Positions 1-9,498 of a stretch of DNA of 64,000 nt are shown here, one piece after another. Source of the stretch: Sphingopyxis sp. USTB-05. Lineage in GTDB: Bacteria > Pseudomonadota > Alphaproteobacteria > Sphingomonadales > Sphingomonadaceae. The translations under genes and the position numbers were made by a program. The DNA is taken from contig NZ_CP084712.1 in NCBI RefSeq assembly GCF_023822045.1, positions 1,426,001 through 1,490,000 on the forward strand, in the 5' to 3' direction. The notes below the pieces were generated by a model, which was given only the letters and a program-made list of their open reading frames with translations, did not search any database and was not told the origin of the DNA. The first letter of the stretch is position 1, and the number at the start of each line of letters is the position of its first letter.

Positions 1-786
1 CGCGTGCTGGTGATGGCGCTCGATGTGACCGAACGGAACCGGGCGCAGGCGCGGCTCGCCCAGTCGCAGGCCGAACTGACGCATGTGTCGCGGGTGACGA
101 CATTGGGGCAACTTGCGGCGTCGATCGCGCATGAAGTCAATCAGCCGCTGTCGGCGGTCGTGACCTATGCGAAGTCCGGCAAGCGCTGGCTTGCGCGCGA
201 GGCTCCCGATGCGCCCGAAGTGTCCGAATGCCTCGATCAGATCGCGGCCAACGGCACGCGCGCCGCCGACGTGATCGCGCGGATCCGCGATATGGCGCGC
301 AAGGCCGATCCCGAACGGGGAGTGATCGAACTGGTGCCGTTGATCGATGAGACCGTCGCTTTGTTGCGGCGCGACCTGCAGACGCACGGCGTTGCAATCC
401 GGGTCTCGATCCCGGAAGGATTGCCACCCGTCGCGGGCGATCGCGTCCAAATTCAACAGGTGCTGATGAACCTGATGCTCAATGCCGAACAGGCGATGGC
501 GGACACGCCGCTCGACCAGCGCGAACTGTGCGTCGATGCGATGCGGGGCGACCATGAGGTAATGATTGCCGTGCGCGATTGCGGCACCGGTATCCTGGTC
601 GACCCCGAAAGCCTGTTCGCACCCTTCTTTACGACCAAATCGACCGGTCTCGGCATGGGGCTTTCGATTTGCCGGTCGATTATCGAGCAGCATGGCGGAT
701 CGCTGTCGGCCGCCAACAATGACGATCGCGGCGCGACCTTTCGGTTCAGCCTGCCGATCGCGGGTGCGAAGGAGATGGGGGCATGA
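1..786 (+). CDS. FixL-like sensor histidine kinase, C-terminal part (5' truncated by window)
   Basis: The reading frame is open from the first base, so the true start and most of the sensor region lie outside the window. The visible part begins with what looks like the end of a PAS domain ([10 protein letters not shown]). A HisKA dimerisation helix follows with the phospho-acceptor H-box HEVNQP near residue 43. The HATPase_c domain shows an N-box (NLMLNAEQA), a G1 box (DCGTGI) and a G2 box (GLGMGL). This order and the H-box are typical of FixL/TodS-type kinases, which autophosphorylate and pass phosphate to a FixJ-type regulator. The stop overlaps the next gene's start by 4 bp, so the pair is a coupled two-component system. 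The sensed signal cannot be read here. Its position beside an EPS locus hints at EPS control, but that is only inference. Confidence 0.9.
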   Translation, partial: RVLVMALDVTERNRAQARLAQSQAELTHVSRVTTLGQLAASIAHEVNQPLSAVVTYAKSGKRWLAREAPDAPEVSECLDQIAANGTRAADVIARIRDMARKADPERGVIELVPLIDETVALLRRDLQTHGVAIRVSIPEGLPPVAGDRVQIQQVLMNLMLNAEQAMADTPLDQRELCVDAMRGDHEVMIAVRDCGTGILVDPESLFAPFFTTKSTGLGMGLSICRSIIEQHGGSLSAANNDDRGATFRFSLPIAGAKEMGA

Positions 787-1421
787 CGGGTGCTGCACTG
801 GTTCATGTGATCGACGACGATGCCGGGATGCGCGGTGCACTGGGCAGCTTGCTGCGTTCCGCGGGTTTCGAGGTCGCGCTTCACGCCTCGACCGATGCGT
901 TTCGGGCGGCGGCCGTCGTTGATGCGCCGTCCTGCCTGATACTCGACATCCGTCTGCGAGGTGAAAACGGCCTCGACTTTCAGGATTGGCTTGCGGCTGA
1001 ACGGCGCGAGATTCCGGTGATCCTCGTCACCGGTCACGGCGACATTCCGATGACCGTGCGCGGCATGAAGGCGGGCGCGATCGATTTTCTGCCCAAGCCC
1101 TTCAGCGATGAGCAACTGCTTCGCGCGGTCGCGAACGGGATAGAAAAAAGTAGGGAGCGGCGCGAAGCGGGTGCCGAGACCGCCAGGTTGAGGCAGGGCT
1201 ATGGCAAGCTGACCCCGCGCGAGGCCGAAGTGATGAGCCTTGTCGTCACCGGCCTGATGAACAAGCAGGTCGCCGCGCGGCTTAGCCTGTCGGAAATCAC
1301 TGTGAAGATCCACCGCGGTAACGTGATGAAGAAGATGGAAGCCCAGTCGCTCGCCGACCTTGTCCGAATGGCCGAACAGCTCGGCATTCGCGACGAGAGC
1401 ATCCACCGCTTTAACATCTGA
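783..1421 (+). CDS. FixJ-like response regulator (receiver + LuxR HTH)
   Basis: This 212-aa protein has an N-terminal receiver domain (about residues 7-118) with the acidic pair DDD, a phospho-acceptor Asp in LILDIRL and the conserved Lys in LPKPF. A C-terminal LuxR/FixJ helix-turn-helix begins at LTPREAEVM (about residues 140-205). It is the partner of the upstream kinase, overlapping it by ATGA. Family knowledge predicts that phosphorylation relieves receiver inhibition and allows DNA binding and activation of promoters. Targets are unknown; the EPS genes downstream are candidates. A 75-87 bp gap separates it from the next receiver protein. Confidence 0.93.
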   Translation: MTGAALVHVIDDDAGMRGALGSLLRSAGFEVALHASTDAFRAAAVVDAPSCLILDIRLRGENGLDFQDWLAAERREIPVILVTGHGDIPMTVRGMKAGAIDFLPKPFSDEQLLRAVANGIEKSRERREAGAETARLRQGYGKLTPREAEVMSLVVTGLMNKQVAARLSLSEITVKIHRGNVMKKMEAQSLADLVRMAEQLGIRDESIHRFNI

Positions 1422-1508
1422 GTATGATAGCGGAACCGGACGCGATGCTTCAGACGGGGGCGATGGGATGGCGCGTCGCGCCATGATTTTGCCGGAGTGA
1501 TTGGGTTC

Positions 1509-1886
1509 GTGTCTGTTTCCCGCGCCATCGTGCCCACTATCGCGATCGTCGACGATGACCCCGACGTCCGGGGCAGCATCGACAGCCTTCTTCGCTCGGC
1601 GATGATGAACCCGCGCTGTTTTGCCAGTGCCGAGGAGATGTTGGCAGCGGGAATCGAGGATGATCTCGCCTGCATCGTCACCGACCTGCATATGCCCGGA
1701 ATGACCGGGCTGGAACTTCAAGCCGAAGCCGGCCGTCGCGGCTGGAGCGTCCCGATAATCATCATGACCGCCTATCCGACCGAGATCGTCCGGGGACAGG
1801 CAGAGAAGGCCGGCGCGGTGGCTTTCCTGACCAAGCCGGTCGATCCCGAGGGCCTGCTCGATGCGATCGAGAGGGCGGTCCGCTAG
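1509..1886 (+). CDS. single-domain response regulator
   Basis: The product is about 125 aa and is only a CheY-like receiver: acidic residues in VDDDPDVR, phospho-acceptor Asp in TDLHMPGM, the switch Thr in IIMTAY and the conserved Lys in LTKPVD. No output domain follows. It may act by protein contact or as a phosphate sink for the upstream FixL-like kinase. The start is uncertain: GTG at 1509 has GGAG 11 nt upstream, while GTG at 1497 adds four residues but overlaps that GGAG. It is convergent with the priming glycosyltransferase gene, with 46 bp between them. Confidence 0.85.
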   Translation: MSVSRAIVPTIAIVDDDPDVRGSIDSLLRSAMMNPRCFASAEEMLAAGIEDDLACIVTDLHMPGMTGLELQAEAGRRGWSVPIIIMTAYPTEIVRGQAEKAGAVAFLTKPVDPEGLLDAIERAVR

Positions 1887-1932
1887 ACCGCGGTTCGAAG
1901 CAGGAAGCGCCGATTATGGCTTACGTCCGCCG

Positions 1933-3315
1933 TCAGAAAGTATTGACGTGCACGATGACCTTGAACGTTTGAAACACGATCCTGATGTCGTTCCAGAAGG
2001 ACCAGGACTGCAGATATTGCAGGTCGGCTTCGACGCGGTCGACGAGATCCTTTACACAGGCGGTCGCTCCGCGCAGCCCCTGAATCTGAGCAAGACCGGT
2101 CAGGCCAGGGCGGCAGGCGTGCCGGTGCCAATATCGGTTGTCGATATCCCAGAAGAGCCGGTCTTCGGCCGTCGAGCTTACGGCGTGCGGACGCGGCCCG
2201 ACAACGCTCATGTCGCCTTTCAATATGTTGATGAACTGTGGCAGTTCGTCGATGCTTGTCCGTCGAATGAAATTGCCGATCCGCGTTACGCGCTGATCCT
2301 GCCTGCTGGTTGACTGGGAACCGGCCTTGTCACAGCAGTCCTGGCGCATGCTGCGGAACTTGATCAGGCTGAAGAGCTGATTCTGGCGCCCGATCCGCGG
2401 CTGAACGAAAAACACGGGTCCGGGACTGTCCAGCCTGATGGCGATGGCGGCGACCAGCATCACTGGTGTGAGCAGAATCAGTGCAGCGACAGAAAAAGCG
2501 ATATCGAAGCTGCGCTTGATGATGCGATCGTGCAGATTGAGCGGGCCCCGCGCGACGACGACGGTGCGGCTGCCATTATGCTCTCCAATGCCCAGGGGCC
2601 GTATATCGGTCCATTCCTTTGCCATGAACTCGGCGTGGACATTCATTCCTTGAAGCACGTCCGCCCATGCCGCGCGACGCTGGGTGGAGCAATGTACGAT
2701 CACGCGATCGACGCGGCCGATTATGTGCGACAGCCGGTCAAAGCTCGCGGGCGAGGGATTGACGGGATCAAAGAAGAAGTTGGAATCGACCTCGATATCG
2801 TCGTCGGTCCGAGGAAGCGGGCCATCATAAAGTTCGATGACCGAATAGAGCGAGCCGTCGAGAATCTTGTTCGCGTATCTGGCATGGTAATAGTGGACCG
2901 CCGACATCATCACCGCCGCAAGCGCGAATGTCGTCGCAACCCCGGGGCGGGATATATGCGGTCCGGCGCCCAGGGAGAAAATCATCAGCCCGAGCACGGT
3001 TGCGCTGATCATCAAGGCCAACAGGATACCGCCGATCGAGGCGCTTGGCCGTAAGATACCAGGCCCCGAGTAGGCGCGCACCATGAACGCGCTGATCAGG
3101 AAGATCGGAATGACCGAACCCACCGCAAAGCCCAGCCCACGTAACATGGTGGTTCCGATGAACATCTGGTTCACGGCAACGAATACAAGCTGGATCGACA
3201 GGATATCGAGAATCACAAGAAGCGCGATCAAGCGCAAGCGGACCATCTCTTTGGACGGCTTGCTCTGGAAATGAACGACGACGGAATTGCGAAAATCATG
3301 CGCGATCGTGTTCAT
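1933..3315 (-). CDS. priming polyprenyl-phosphate sugar-1-phosphate transferase (WcaJ/GumD/WbaP type)
   Basis: The 460-aa inner-membrane protein has four or five hydrophobic segments in its N-terminal half (roughly residues 26-145), a central soluble part, then a membrane helix (about residues 275-297) and a C-terminal bacterial sugar transferase domain. The catalytic domain carries the family signatures DSPGPVFFVQPRIG, FSLIKFRSM, DELPQFINIL and GPRPH, and PGLTGLAQI. By family it transfers a sugar-1-phosphate from a UDP-sugar to undecaprenyl phosphate, the first step of EPS repeat-unit assembly; the sugar is not predictable by eye. ATG 3315 was chosen because GGAGG lies 6 nt upstream and homology begins there, although the frame stays open further upstream. 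One base separates it from the stop of the SleB-like gene, so the two are translationally linked. Confidence 0.93.
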   Translation of the reverse strand: MNTIAHDFRNSVVVHFQSKPSKEMVRLRLIALLVILDILSIQLVFVAVNQMFIGTTMLRGLGFAVGSVIPIFLISAFMVRAYSGPGILRPSASIGGILLALMISATVLGLMIFSLGAGPHISRPGVATTFALAAVMMSAVHYYHARYANKILDGSLYSVIELYDGPLPRTDDDIEVDSNFFFDPVNPSPASFDRLSHIIGRVDRVIVHCSTQRRAAWADVLQGMNVHAEFMAKEWTDIRPLGIGEHNGSRTVVVARGPLNLHDRIIKRSFDIAFSVAALILLTPVMLVAAIAIRLDSPGPVFFVQPRIGRQNQLFSLIKFRSMRQDCCDKAGSQSTSRQDQRVTRIGNFIRRTSIDELPQFINILKGDMSVVGPRPHAVSSTAEDRLFWDIDNRYWHRHACRPGLTGLAQIQGLRGATACVKDLVDRVEADLQYLQSWSFWNDIRIVFQTFKVIVHVNTF

Positions 3316-3316
3316 G

Positions 3317-4579
3317 TCACCCTCCGCGCCGGAGGCATTGGGCGCGGTCGCCGCGCGGAAATTCGTTACAGTTCCAGCGTGCTTTGCCGGCGTCGCTTGC
3401 CCCCTGCCTGACGTAACTGAACGACAGCGTGTCGATCGCCCGGCCCGAAACCGGGAACTGGCTGGCTTTGTAAGCGGGGTTCGTCCACCCGAGGAAACGG
3501 CAGGTCGTTTTGCCGGCACATGCCAGTTCGGCCTGGCGGGCAAAGCCGTCGGCACCCGCTTTGTCGAGCGTTACGAGGAAAACGTCGGCGTCCGGCGCGC
3601 GCGCTTGATCTGGCAATATTTCGCGTGCGGCCGTCAGCGCATTTTCCGGCCGCATGGACGGCAGGGCGGCGGCTCCAAAAGGCACGACCGGCAGAGGCGC
3701 GTCGGCCGTCAACAGACCTTCGCGATGCGCGATCGACAGACCAGCCAGCCTGGCGATCAGCGGCTCCGATCCCGAATAGCGCGTGGTGAACGACTGAGGT
3801 TCCCCGATGTTGCCGCGCCAGCGGAAAAACAGATGCGTGTCGATAGCGGCGATCTTGTTCATCTGGCTGCTCCACGCCGGATGAACCCAATCGGTGTGGT
3901 AATGGGTGGCATTGCCAACGGCCGGTTCGATCTGTCCGGTGAGCATTTCCGACGCAGTGATGCGAGCCTGGCGCCAGATAGCGGCCGATGGTTGACGGCG
4001 CGCCATCGAACCATCGCACGCAAAGGTGAACTGGCAGCCGGTCTTGCGTTCCGCGCCCTGGAAGACGACGCCGCAAATCGAGTGCGGGAAGGCGGGATGC
4101 CGGACTCTGTTGAGCACAACCTGCATCACCGCGCGCTGATCCGCCGCACGCGTGCCGGCTTCATAATAGCCTGTGGCGGCAAGGCAATCGGTCGCCCGCT
4201 CGCGGTCCGCCATGTTCCCGGCCCAAAAGAAGGGCTTGGCCGCAACACGTCCAGCCGGCACGATCGCTATGCTGTCGTTGATGAGCCGCGCCTTTTCGGC
4301 CTCGGGCCCAGTCGTCGCGGCCGGTTGTACCCCCGGTGGGAGGAGGGGCGCCGCTATTCCGGAGGCGGACTGACCGGACGATGCGGACTTAGAGTGATCC
4401 TCCGGTTTTCCTGTGCCCTGGTCGGCGAATATGAGGACGAGGCCGATGCATGCCAGCAGAACGATAACCGTCGTTCGGACCGTCAGCAGCGCGGATAGCC
4501 ATCGGGAGATCGCAGCGACAATGTCGAGCGAACCGCCGGCTGATGGATCGGGAGGCGCAATACTAGCCATGACCCGCAT
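3317..4579 (-). CDS. SleB-type (Hydrolase_2) cell wall hydrolase with N-terminal membrane anchor
   Basis: This 420-aa protein has one N-terminal hydrophobic helix (about residues 35-53, TTVIVLLACIGLVLIFA), so it is probably anchored facing the periplasm. A SleB/Hydrolase_2-like domain follows, seen as CLAATGYYEAGT, VMQVVLNRVRHP, QFTFACDG and ATHYHTDWV, which carries the family's catalytic Glu in YYEAGT. Family members cleave peptidoglycan glycan strands. The C-terminal third (after about residue 290) is unassigned. ATG 4579 is preceded by GGAG. A 1-bp gap to the priming transferase suggests local wall opening is coupled to EPS assembly or export; that link is inference. Confidence 0.85.
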   Translation of the reverse strand: MRVMASIAPPDPSAGGSLDIVAAISRWLSALLTVRTTVIVLLACIGLVLIFADQGTGKPEDHSKSASSGQSASGIAAPLLPPGVQPAATTGPEAEKARLINDSIAIVPAGRVAAKPFFWAGNMADRERATDCLAATGYYEAGTRAADQRAVMQVVLNRVRHPAFPHSICGVVFQGAERKTGCQFTFACDGSMARRQPSAAIWRQARITASEMLTGQIEPAVGNATHYHTDWVHPAWSSQMNKIAAIDTHLFFRWRGNIGEPQSFTTRYSGSEPLIARLAGLSIAHREGLLTADAPLPVVPFGAAALPSMRPENALTAAREILPDQARAPDADVFLVTLDKAGADGFARQAELACAGKTTCRFLGWTNPAYKASQFPVSGRAIDTLSFSYVRQGASDAGKARWNCNEFPRGDRAQCLRRGG

Positions 4580-4837
4580 TCACTCCGGCTGGTCAAACTT
4601 GGCTTGCATTGGTCCAAAGCAAGAAGTGCAGGTCATTGATGGCTCCGATACTGCTCAAAGCCTGCGCCAGACGGCGCGTCATTCCTATCGTCAAAAACTA
4701 GGCTGGGATTTGCGTCATGAGTTTCGGCTAGGGAATAATCATAAGGGGAAAGCAGAACACGAAACTGGTTGGATGAAGGGGGAATGCCCCTGACATCCGC
4801 TTTGCTCCATAAGCGTGCCGGGCAGGATGGGGACAAG

Positions 4838-6139
4838 ATGCTGACCGGGTTTCAGACAACAGGGCAGGCGACGACAAGCGGCATGAAGAGGCCAAGCATC
4901 GCCGTGTCCGCGAGAGCCGACGAAAGCGACGGCATCTCGCCGACATCGCGCAAAGTCGCTTATCTGGTGAATGTTTATCCCAAGGTCAGCCATAGCTTTA
5001 TCCGCACCGAAATCATGGCGCTGGAACGACTGGGCATCGACGTTTCCCGCTTTACGATCCGCCGGACGCCCGAGAGCTTCAGCGATGCCGAAGATCGGGC
5101 CGAAGCGGCGCGAACGACGGCGCTTCTCGACGGGAATTGGTGGCTGCTGGCGGGCGCCGTCCTGCGCAGTTTTTTGAAACGTCCGGGCAAAACATGTTCC
5201 GCGCTGGTTCGATCGCTCAGAAAGACCGAAAGCCGCGTGCGCGCCATCGCCTATTTTGCGGAGGCGACGATGCTGGCTGAGCAGATGGAGCGCCGGAACA
5301 TCCGGCATGTTCATGTTCACTTCGGTACCAACCCGGTGGCCGTCGCGCGATTGGCCGCTCGGCTTTCGGCGATCAGCTATAGCTTCACGGCGCACGGTCC
5401 GGACGAATTCGATGCCCCGCTGCTTCTTGATCTGCCTGGGAAGATTGCCGACGCGGCTTTTGTCGCCGGAGTGTCAAGCTTCGGCAGGAGCCAGCTTATG
5501 CGATGGTCCGACCCAGCACATTGGGACCGGATTCAGGTGGTGCGCTGTGCGGTTGCGCCGCATTTCCTGCAGGAGGAGGCAACCGATCCCGCCGGGCTTG
5601 AAAGCCGAACGCTCACTTGTGTCGCGAGGCTGAGTGCACAAAAGGGGTTGCCGCTACTGGTCGCCGCGGCGGCGCGGATCGCCGGATCGCATGATTTCAC
5701 GATCGATATCATCGGTGACGGCGACGGGCGGGCAGTGCTGGAAGAGCAGATCGAGCGCCTGAATCTGACGCACCGGATCCGGTTGCTGGGATGGCGTTCT
5801 TCCGAGGATGTTCGCAAATTGCTGGCTGCCTCGCGTGCGCTGGTTCTGCCCAGCTTTGCTGAGGGTTTGCCCGTTGTTCTGATGGAAGCGCTTGCGCTTG
5901 GCCGGCCGGTGGTGTCGACGGCGATTGCGGGCATTCCCGAACTTGTGGATGACGAAAATGGTTGGCTGATCCCGGCGGGCTCCGTCGATGAGCTGGCCGA
6001 GGCGATGAAGGCGGTTCTCGACGCGCCGCGAGACCAGCTTGAGGCGATGGGGAGAACGGGCAGGGCGCGCGTGCTTGCGGCGCATCATGCGGACATCAAT
6101 GCGCGCGAACTCGCGGCGCTTTTGGATGCCTGTCTTTAG
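4838..6139 (+). CDS. GT4-family glycosyltransferase (EPS biosynthesis, WcaL-like)
   Basis: The 433-aa product is a GT-B glycosyltransferase. The N-terminal domain begins KVAYLVNVYPKVSHSFIRTE, typical of colanic-acid WcaL-like enzymes, and has HVHVHFG and FTAHGPDEF. The C-terminal domain has a typical GT4 donor-binding site: CVARLSAQKGL, LLGWRSSEDV, then LPSFAEGLPVVLMEALALG with the E-x7-E pair. It should add a sugar to a lipid-linked repeat unit at the cytoplasmic face; donor and acceptor are unknown. The start could instead be ATG 4784 or TTG 4769. ATG 4838 is preferred because a purine-rich AGGATGGGG precedes it and it puts the conserved domain near the N terminus. It is divergent from the SleB-like gene and converges on the next gene with 8 bp between. 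Confidence 0.88.
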   Translation: MLTGFQTTGQATTSGMKRPSIAVSARADESDGISPTSRKVAYLVNVYPKVSHSFIRTEIMALERLGIDVSRFTIRRTPESFSDAEDRAEAARTTALLDGNWWLLAGAVLRSFLKRPGKTCSALVRSLRKTESRVRAIAYFAEATMLAEQMERRNIRHVHVHFGTNPVAVARLAARLSAISYSFTAHGPDEFDAPLLLDLPGKIADAAFVAGVSSFGRSQLMRWSDPAHWDRIQVVRCAVAPHFLQEEATDPAGLESRTLTCVARLSAQKGLPLLVAAAARIAGSHDFTIDIIGDGDGRAVLEEQIERLNLTHRIRLLGWRSSEDVRKLLAASRALVLPSFAEGLPVVLMEALALGRPVVSTAIAGIPELVDDENGWLIPAGSVDELAEAMKAVLDAPRDQLEAMGRTGRARVLAAHHADINARELAALLDACL

Positions 6140-6147
6140 CGCCGATA

Positions 6148-7113
6148 TCAGAGCGATGCGGGAGGAATGATCCGCAGCGCTATCGAAAGATATTGTCGCC
6201 AAAGTGCAGCGCGCTGCTGTCGTGGCGGCAGGGGTTTGGCCAGCCGCGAGATATCGCTGCGCTGCATCCCGGTCCGCTCACACAGGAACGGATGGCGCGG
6301 CCTCTGGGCAAAATAACTGTAGAATACGGCCATCCGATCGCGCGCGGTGGCCGGCTTGCCGCGGTGGAAGAAGCGAGCCGTATCGGTGAAGATCACCGTT
6401 CCGGCCGGGCCGCAACAACTGACGATGTCATCGGCATATGTGGCGCCGAGCGTTTCCGTCAGGGCCGCGTCATCCACCAGTTCATAGTTGAACCCGGCCT
6501 CGTCGCTTTGCAGCATATCATGCCGCCTGATCATCTGGAACGGGCCGCCATCCTCGTCCACGTCGTCCAGATATATCGCGACCTTGAGCATCCTCCGATC
6601 TTCCCAATCGCGGTGCCATTTACGGGTGGAAACCTCGCGGCCGTCGGCGACTGTGTAATTGATCGTCACGCCGTCATAGGCTGGCGGCAGCCCGATATAG
6701 CTTTCGGCGATATCCAGTAACCTGTCCTGAAGGCCAAAGAGATAGATTGAAGGGTGATCGATAATTCGATCCGGGGGCACGATCACGAAGACCTCACCAT
6801 TCGCCACCCGCGCTCGCGCTTCGTCCGCAAACGCTTCGCTCAGTGTCCGGGCCTCTTCGATCACGGCATTTGCGTCCGCCAATCCGAGGGCATCGACCGT
6901 CGTGATGTACACACCGTCCCTTTCCAAGGCATCGACAATTTTTGCGTCGATTTCGGAAAGTCGGGGCAGGATCGGCTGGTGGATACGAATTGCGTCGCTG
7001 TACTTACGACCAAGCAGGATACGCACGCCTGGCCGGTTGAAGAGTTTCAGGGCCATGCGGGCAGGCATGCCCCTGAGCCACCGTCGGCGTTGTTCGATGA
7101 TTTGACTGAGCAT
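6148..7113 (-). CDS. phytanoyl-CoA dioxygenase-like Fe(II)/2-oxoglutarate oxygenase
   Basis: The 321-aa protein has a PhyH-like double-stranded beta-helix pattern. The metal-binding HxD is in KWHRDWED (about residue 166), the distal His and 2-oxoglutarate-binding Arg in FFHRGKPATARDR (about residue 251), and YLDDVDEDGGPFQ lies between them. Such enzymes hydroxylate or desaturate small molecules. The substrate is unknown; location just downstream of the EPS export operon (104 bp, same strand) suggests a sugar, a lipid carrier or a secondary metabolite from the nearby NRPS-PKS. ATG 7113 has AAGGG upstream. This is the first of two unrelated 2OG oxygenases in the region. Confidence 0.85.
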   Translation of the reverse strand: MLSQIIEQRRRWLRGMPARMALKLFNRPGVRILLGRKYSDAIRIHQPILPRLSEIDAKIVDALERDGVYITTVDALGLADANAVIEEARTLSEAFADEARARVANGEVFVIVPPDRIIDHPSIYLFGLQDRLLDIAESYIGLPPAYDGVTINYTVADGREVSTRKWHRDWEDRRMLKVAIYLDDVDEDGGPFQMIRRHDMLQSDEAGFNYELVDDAALTETLGATYADDIVSCCGPAGTVIFTDTARFFHRGKPATARDRMAVFYSYFAQRPRHPFLCERTGMQRSDISRLAKPLPPRQQRAALWRQYLSIALRIIPPASL

Positions 7114-7217
7114 CGCGAACCCTTCTCACAAGCCAACAGATGACCGACGTGCCGCGGGCAGAAAACCGATGTGGGGATCGGGCAAAAGAGACACGGTTCA
7201 ACGACCGGCGGATCTAG

Positions 7218-8009
7218 CTAGGGTGATTGGGGCTCCGACATGGCATTGTAGTAATATTCATATTCGTTCATTTGGAGCGGACTCGACAAGGAACGGTTCA
7301 GCACTGCGCCGATGACGGGCGTCGGGCTGAGCGATTTGATCATATTGACCAGCGCGCGCTTGGAAGTCCGCGCTTCTTGAACGACGATGATGACCCCGTC
7401 GACCGCCGGCGCAATCAACATGATATCGTCATGGATCACGGCTGGCGGTGTATCGATGATACAGATTGGCTGATCGTCGGAATTGCGGATAGCGTTGGTC
7501 AACGCCGTCAGCTTGTCCAGGGAAAGCAGCCCCTCCGGATTGGCCTTTGGCGTGCGCACGCGATGGACGGTCAATTTGGTCCCGTCGATACGCATTCCGG
7601 TGTCCTGCAGCGTAGCCAACTCGCCGAGGGCGTCGTCGATGCCAGGCCGAATGGGCGAAAGGCCAAGGGTCTGACCAATCGACGGTCGGCGCAGGTCCAG
7701 TTCGACGAGCGTGGTAGGATGAATGCGGCTGAGAGCCGCCGCGAGATTGACGGCAACATGGGTCTTGCCGTTGCCCGGCTGGACGGACATCACCGCAAAA
7801 ACGCGGGAACCTGTCGCGCGGACGTGCTTCAGCAACTGCGAACGCAGGACGGAAAATGGGTGGACATTCTCGCTGTCGGTGGACTCGAAGCCGACGATAA
7901 GATTGCGTCGCAGCAGTTCGGGATCCAGCATTTGGTCGGCTGTTGGCGTATCCCCGCTAACGGGAGGAGCGATCGATACGATTTTGCCCGTTTCAGCTTC
8001 TGCTCGCAT
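7218..8009 (-). CDS. EPS tyrosine kinase (BY-kinase, CpsD/BceF cytoplasmic type)
   Basis: The 263-aa P-loop protein has a Walker A motif QPGNGKTH (about residues 77-84), a Walker A' VELDLRRP and a Walker B ICIIDTPP. It ends in a Tyr-rich tail (YEYYYN), the usual autophosphorylation cluster. BY-kinases phosphorylate themselves in trans and cycle the GumC/Wzz partner to control polymer length and export. Here kinase and membrane chain-length protein are separate polypeptides. ATG 8009 has GAGGT upstream and the gene overlaps its partner by 17 bp. The frame is open to 8057, but those extra residues lie inside the upstream gene. It is the last gene of the five-gene block before the 2OG oxygenase. 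Confidence 0.9.
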   Translation of the reverse strand: MRAEAETGKIVSIAPPVSGDTPTADQMLDPELLRRNLIVGFESTDSENVHPFSVLRSQLLKHVRATGSRVFAVMSVQPGNGKTHVAVNLAAALSRIHPTTLVELDLRRPSIGQTLGLSPIRPGIDDALGELATLQDTGMRIDGTKLTVHRVRTPKANPEGLLSLDKLTALTNAIRNSDDQPICIIDTPPAVIHDDIMLIAPAVDGVIIVVQEARTSKRALVNMIKSLSPTPVIGAVLNRSLSSPLQMNEYEYYYNAMSEPQSP

Positions 8010-9498
8010 GGCTACCTCGCTTTTGGATATAATTGGACATCTGACCCGCATAGGCATGCGACTTCAGCTGGTCGAAAACAGCCGTTAGACGCGTCAGAGG
8101 CTGCGGACGGTTCGCTTCGGGAATAACCGTTAGCGGCGGGGAGTTGAGCAATCGGGTGAGCGTTTCCGCACCATGTATTTTCCCGGCGACAAGCTCGTAA
8201 CCCAGGATGGTACCGATCCCGACCACAAGCCCGGCGATCAGCCCAGCGAAGAGGATGGTGATCGGATGCGCTCCGAGCGCGTGGTGCGGCATGCTCGATT
8301 CATCGACGACGGAGAAGCGCTCGCCCTTGTCTTCGGACTGAAGCGTCACCGACACCTGAGCGTCTAGCTGCTTCTCACGCAAAGCCTCATATTGCCGGCG
8401 GATATTTTCATATTCGCGCTCGATCATGTTCAATTCATAGGCGGCCTGCGGCGCCTGCGCTGCGCGGCGTTCCATCTCGGCGATGGATCCCACAAGTTCG
8501 GCGCGGCGCGCCGCAAGCATGCGCGTGCGGGCATGGCTGGCGCTGATTTCGCGTTGGACGACGCTGCTGCCCTGCGATGCCTGTGAATCGCGCAAAGCGG
8601 CGCGTTGCTGGCTTACCGCTGCGCGGGCGGAGATCACTTCCGGATAGTTGTCGGCGTAGACCGCACTCAACTGGGCCAACCGTTCTTCGGCGCGGCGCAA
8701 CGCTTCCACGCCCGGTGGGGTACGCGCATTTTCGTCGGCTTGGGCCGCGAGAAGGCTCGCCTGTTGCGAAAGACCCTGTGATTCAGCGTCGATCCGCGAC
8801 ACCTCTGCGCGCAGCGCGGAGTTCGATTGCGCGCTCATCGCGACATGGTCGGGTAAAGCGCCGGCGTAACGCGCTTCGACTTCGCGCCGCTTCTCTTCGA
8901 GACTTCCCAACTGGCGTCGCAATTCATCGGCGCGCCGCGCCAGAAATGCTGCCGTGCCGGTAGCCTGCTCGGTGCGGAAGCGCTTGTCTTCGACAAGGAA
9001 GGTGTCAGTCAACTGACGCGTTACGGCCTGGGCTTTCACCGGATCGAAGTAGGTGAAGGACAGGGAGAATGCGATGGTCGAGCCGCCGCCGCCAGGCTGG
9101 CCCTCGTTCGCGCCGACCAGTTCGACGGCGATCGCCTTACGGACAACCTCCAGCACGTCGTCGATCGGCATATCCTTGCGTTCGTCGGGGAACAGGTTGT
9201 TTTCCTGGACCAACTGCGAGAGGCGCTCGCGGCTCAGTATCTGCTGACGAATCTTGGCGATCCGTTCGTTCGCGACATGTGCGAGCGGCGCGGCAACCAC
9301 GGTTGTCGGAATCTGCTGCGAATCGATCAACAGCGTCGCGGTCGAGCGATACTGTGGCTTTTGAAGCAGGATAGCGGTCGTGGCGATCAGCAGCCCAAGA
9401 AGGACTGGCAAGATGATCCATTTGCGCTTGCGATAGAGGGCGGCCGCGATCTCGCGCGGATAAATGCCCAGACCTTCGCTGTCGTGGTCAGCGCTCAT
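7993..9498 (-). CDS. GumC/Wzz-like polysaccharide chain-length/export protein
   Basis: The 501-aa inner-membrane protein begins with a Wzz domain: cytoplasmic N terminus, a first membrane helix about residues 27-47 (WIILPVLLGLLIATTAILL), then STATLLID. A long periplasmic part is rich in coiled coil (about residues 185-395), and a second membrane helix lies near residues 418-440. This is the GumC/EpsB layout without a fused kinase; the kinase is the next gene, overlapping by 17 bp. The start (GAGGAG upstream) overlaps the beta-barrel gene's stop by ATGA. It should form the periplasmic oligomer linking the polymerase to the outer-membrane export protein. Confidence 0.92.
   Translation of the reverse strand: MSADHDSEGLGIYPREIAAALYRKRKWIILPVLLGLLIATTAILLQKPQYRSTATLLIDSQQIPTTVVAAPLAHVANERIAKIRQQILSRERLSQLVQENNLFPDERKDMPIDDVLEVVRKAIAVELVGANEGQPGGGGSTIAFSLSFTYFDPVKAQAVTRQLTDTFLVEDKRFRTEQATGTAAFLARRADELRRQLGSLEEKRREVEARYAGALPDHVAMSAQSNSALRAEVSRIDAESQGLSQQASLLAAQADENARTPPGVEALRRAEERLAQLSAVYADNYPEVISARAAVSQQRAALRDSQASQGSSVVQREISASHARTRMLAARRAELVGSIAEMERRAAQAPQAAYELNMIEREYENIRRQYEALREKQLDAQVSVTLQSEDKGERFSVVDESSMPHHALGAHPITILFAGLIAGLVVGIGTILGYELVAGKIHGAETLTRLLNSPPLTVIPEANRPQPLTRLTAVFDQLKSHAYAGQMSNYIQKRGSHASRS

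Noticed and set aside
453-1721. A 422-codon minus-strand open frame across the two-component genes
   Set aside because: It covers the kinase end, FixJ-like regulator and receiver on the opposite strand, all with clear motifs.
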